DNA of 64,000 nt, from positions 7,580,001 through 7,644,000 of the forward strand of contig NZ_CP085173.1 in the NCBI RefSeq assembly GCF_020616555.1, read 5' to 3'. The first letter of the stretch is position 1; every line of letters starts with the position of its first letter. The notes under the pieces are model-generated. The model had not been told where the DNA came from and searched no databases. It saw only the letters and a program-made list of their open reading frames with translations. The DNA comes from Streptomyces longhuiensis. Lineage in GTDB: Bacteria > Actinomycetota > Actinomycetes > Streptomycetales > Streptomycetaceae. Positions 62,869 through 64,000 of the stretch are shown here, in pieces. The position numbers were made by a program, and so were the translations under genes.

Positions 62869-63999
62869 ATGGACCTGTACGAGCACCAGGCAAGGGAACT
62901 CTTCGAAGAACACGGCATCTTGGTGCCGAAAGCCGAGGTCACACAGTCACCCAAGGAGGCCCGCGAGATCGCGCGCAGGCTGGGCGGCCGCGTCGTCGTC
63001 AAGGCACAGGTGAAGACCGGGGGCCGCGGCAAGGCGGGCGGCGTGAAACTCGCCGCCGACCCGGCCGCCGCCGAACTGACGGCACGCCAGATTCTCGGCA
63101 TGGGCATCAAGGGCCACACCGTCGGCAAGGTGATGCTGGCCCAACCGGTCGACATAGAGAGCGAGTTCTACGTCTCCTACGTCCTCGACCGCGCGGCCGG
63201 ACGCTTCCTCGCCATCGCCTCCGCCGAGGGCGGCATGGACATCGAGGAGGTCGCGGCGACCCGGCCCGAGGCCGTCGCCCGCATCCCGGTCGACCCGGCC
63301 GAGGGCGTCACCACGGCGAAGGCCGCACAGATCGCCCAGGCCGCCGGCCTCCCCGACCGGACCGTCGACGTCCTGGTCCGCCTCTGGGACGTCCTCATCC
63401 GCGAGGACGCCGTACTCGTCGAGGTGAACCCCCTCGTCCGCACGAGCGGCGGCCAGATCCTCGCCCTCGACGGCAAGGTCACCCTCGACGACAACGCCCG
63501 CTTCCGCCAAGAGCGTTGGGGAACCCAGGAGGCCGCCCACGACGACGCCCTCGAAGCGGCCGCCGCGGCCAAGGGCCTCAACTACGTGAAGCTCGACGGC
63601 GAGGTCGGCATCATCGGCAACGGCGCCGGACTCGTCATGTCGACCCTCGACGTGGTCGCGGGCTGCGGCGCCCGCCCCGCCAACTTCCTCGACATCGGCG
63701 GCGGCGCCTCCGCGCAGATCATGGCCGACGGCCTCTCCGTCATCCTCTCCGACCCGGCGGTGAAGTCCGTCTTCGTGAACGTCTTCGGCGGCATCACCGC
63801 CTGCGACGCCGTCGCCGACGGCATCGTCCAGGCCCTGGAGTCCGTCCGGCTGACCAAACCGCTCGTCGTCCGCCTCGACGGGAACAGCGCCGTGGAGGGC
63901 CGCGCCATCCTCGACGGCCGCGCCCACCCCCTCGTCGAACAGGCCACCACCATGGACGGCGCCGCGCGCCGGGCCGCCGAACTCGCCCACGCGCACTGA
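62869..63999 (+). CDS. sucC: Succinate--CoA ligase (ADP-forming) beta subunit paralogue
   Basis: 376 aa. ATP-grasp domain ([52 protein letters not shown]) and the CoA-ligase domain with [24 protein letters not shown] and [11 protein letters not shown]. It makes succinyl-CoA, malyl-CoA or a related acyl-CoA with the alpha subunit, which should follow just outside the window. AGGAG precedes ATG 62869. Position opposite the formyl-CoA enzymes suggests a pathway-specific paralogue rather than the citric-acid-cycle copy. Confidence 0.9.
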   Translation: MDLYEHQARELFEEHGILVPKAEVTQSPKEAREIARRLGGRVVVKAQVKTGGRGKAGGVKLAADPAAAELTARQILGMGIKGHTVGKVMLAQPVDIESEFYVSYVLDRAAGRFLAIASAEGGMDIEEVAATRPEAVARIPVDPAEGVTTAKAAQIAQAAGLPDRTVDVLVRLWDVLIREDAVLVEVNPLVRTSGGQILALDGKVTLDDNARFRQERWGTQEAAHDDALEAAAAAKGLNYVKLDGEVGIIGNGAGLVMSTLDVVAGCGARPANFLDIGGGASAQIMADGLSVILSDPAVKSVFVNVFGGITACDAVADGIVQALESVRLTKPLVVRLDGNSAVEGRAILDGRAHPLVEQATTMDGAARRAAELAHAH

Positions 64000-64000
64000 G

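Overview
The window is a high-GC actinobacterial chromosome segment, almost certainly from Streptomyces. The evidence is the strong G/C third-position bias, frequent GTG starts, long spurious antisense frames, many ATGA/TGATG stop-start overlaps, XRE and WYL regulators, and a dispersed intergenic repeat with the look of those common in Streptomyces. No rRNA, tRNA, CRISPR array, phage or insertion sequence was found. No gene-free stretch exceeds 300 bases; the largest gaps (about 190-215 bp at 15704-15906, 29984-30174, 34835-35034 and 42296-42510) are described below.

1-8.9 kb is housekeeping and accessory sequence: a truncated amino-acid permease, an OsmC protein, two XRE regulators, a pterin dehydratase, a methyltransferase, two aldo/keto reductases, and a WYL regulator with a divergent coupled gene pair, one member of which is frameshifted. 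8.9-15.7 kb holds a branched-chain-amino-acid-type ABC importer, with both permeases and one ATPase fused into a single 910-aa protein, downstream of a long-chain acyl-CoA ligase. 15.9-23.3 kb contains two facing gene remnants, a LysR/symporter pair, a secreted sialidase with a beta-propeller partner, and an MDR/MarR divergent pair.

23.4-33.5 kb is a formate module. An operon encodes a PanE-like reductase, the catalytic half of formate dehydrogenase, a NuoE-NuoF fusion, the iron-sulfur half of formate dehydrogenase, and FdhD. It diverges from an oxalate/formate-antiporter-family transporter with a 45-aa small subunit. A FabH-like synthase and an FCD-type GntR regulator follow. The matching module at 54.7-64 kb has two tandem transporters of the same family, an NDP-forming acyl-CoA synthetase, a formyl-CoA transferase, a ThDP enzyme (oxalyl-CoA decarboxylase or 2-hydroxyacyl-CoA lyase) and a divergent SucC. 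Similar ACTGTA-containing operator-like sites lie in front of the transporter, the GntR gene and the ThDP/SucC promoter, suggesting one regulon.

Between them, 34.9-54.7 kb is a sugar/cyclitol island. It has a ROK regulator, a ribose-type ABC importer, a Gfo/Idh/MocA oxidoreductase and a TIM-barrel isomerase. Next come secreted PQQ-type dehydrogenase and ThuA/DUF1080 proteins, and then a tightly overlapping Ebo-like operon: inositol-phosphate synthase homologue, UbiA prenyltransferase, TIM-barrel protein, EboA, TatD-like hydrolase, EboE, phosphodiesterase and a Tat-exported TIM barrel. A closely similar promoter segment of about 75 bp precedes both the ROK gene and the secreted-enzyme genes, tying the two halves together. 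The Ebo-like operon, with a myo-inositol-phosphate synthase in the sugar-phosphate-cyclase slot and no characterised product that I know of, is the best candidate for an undescribed pathway here.
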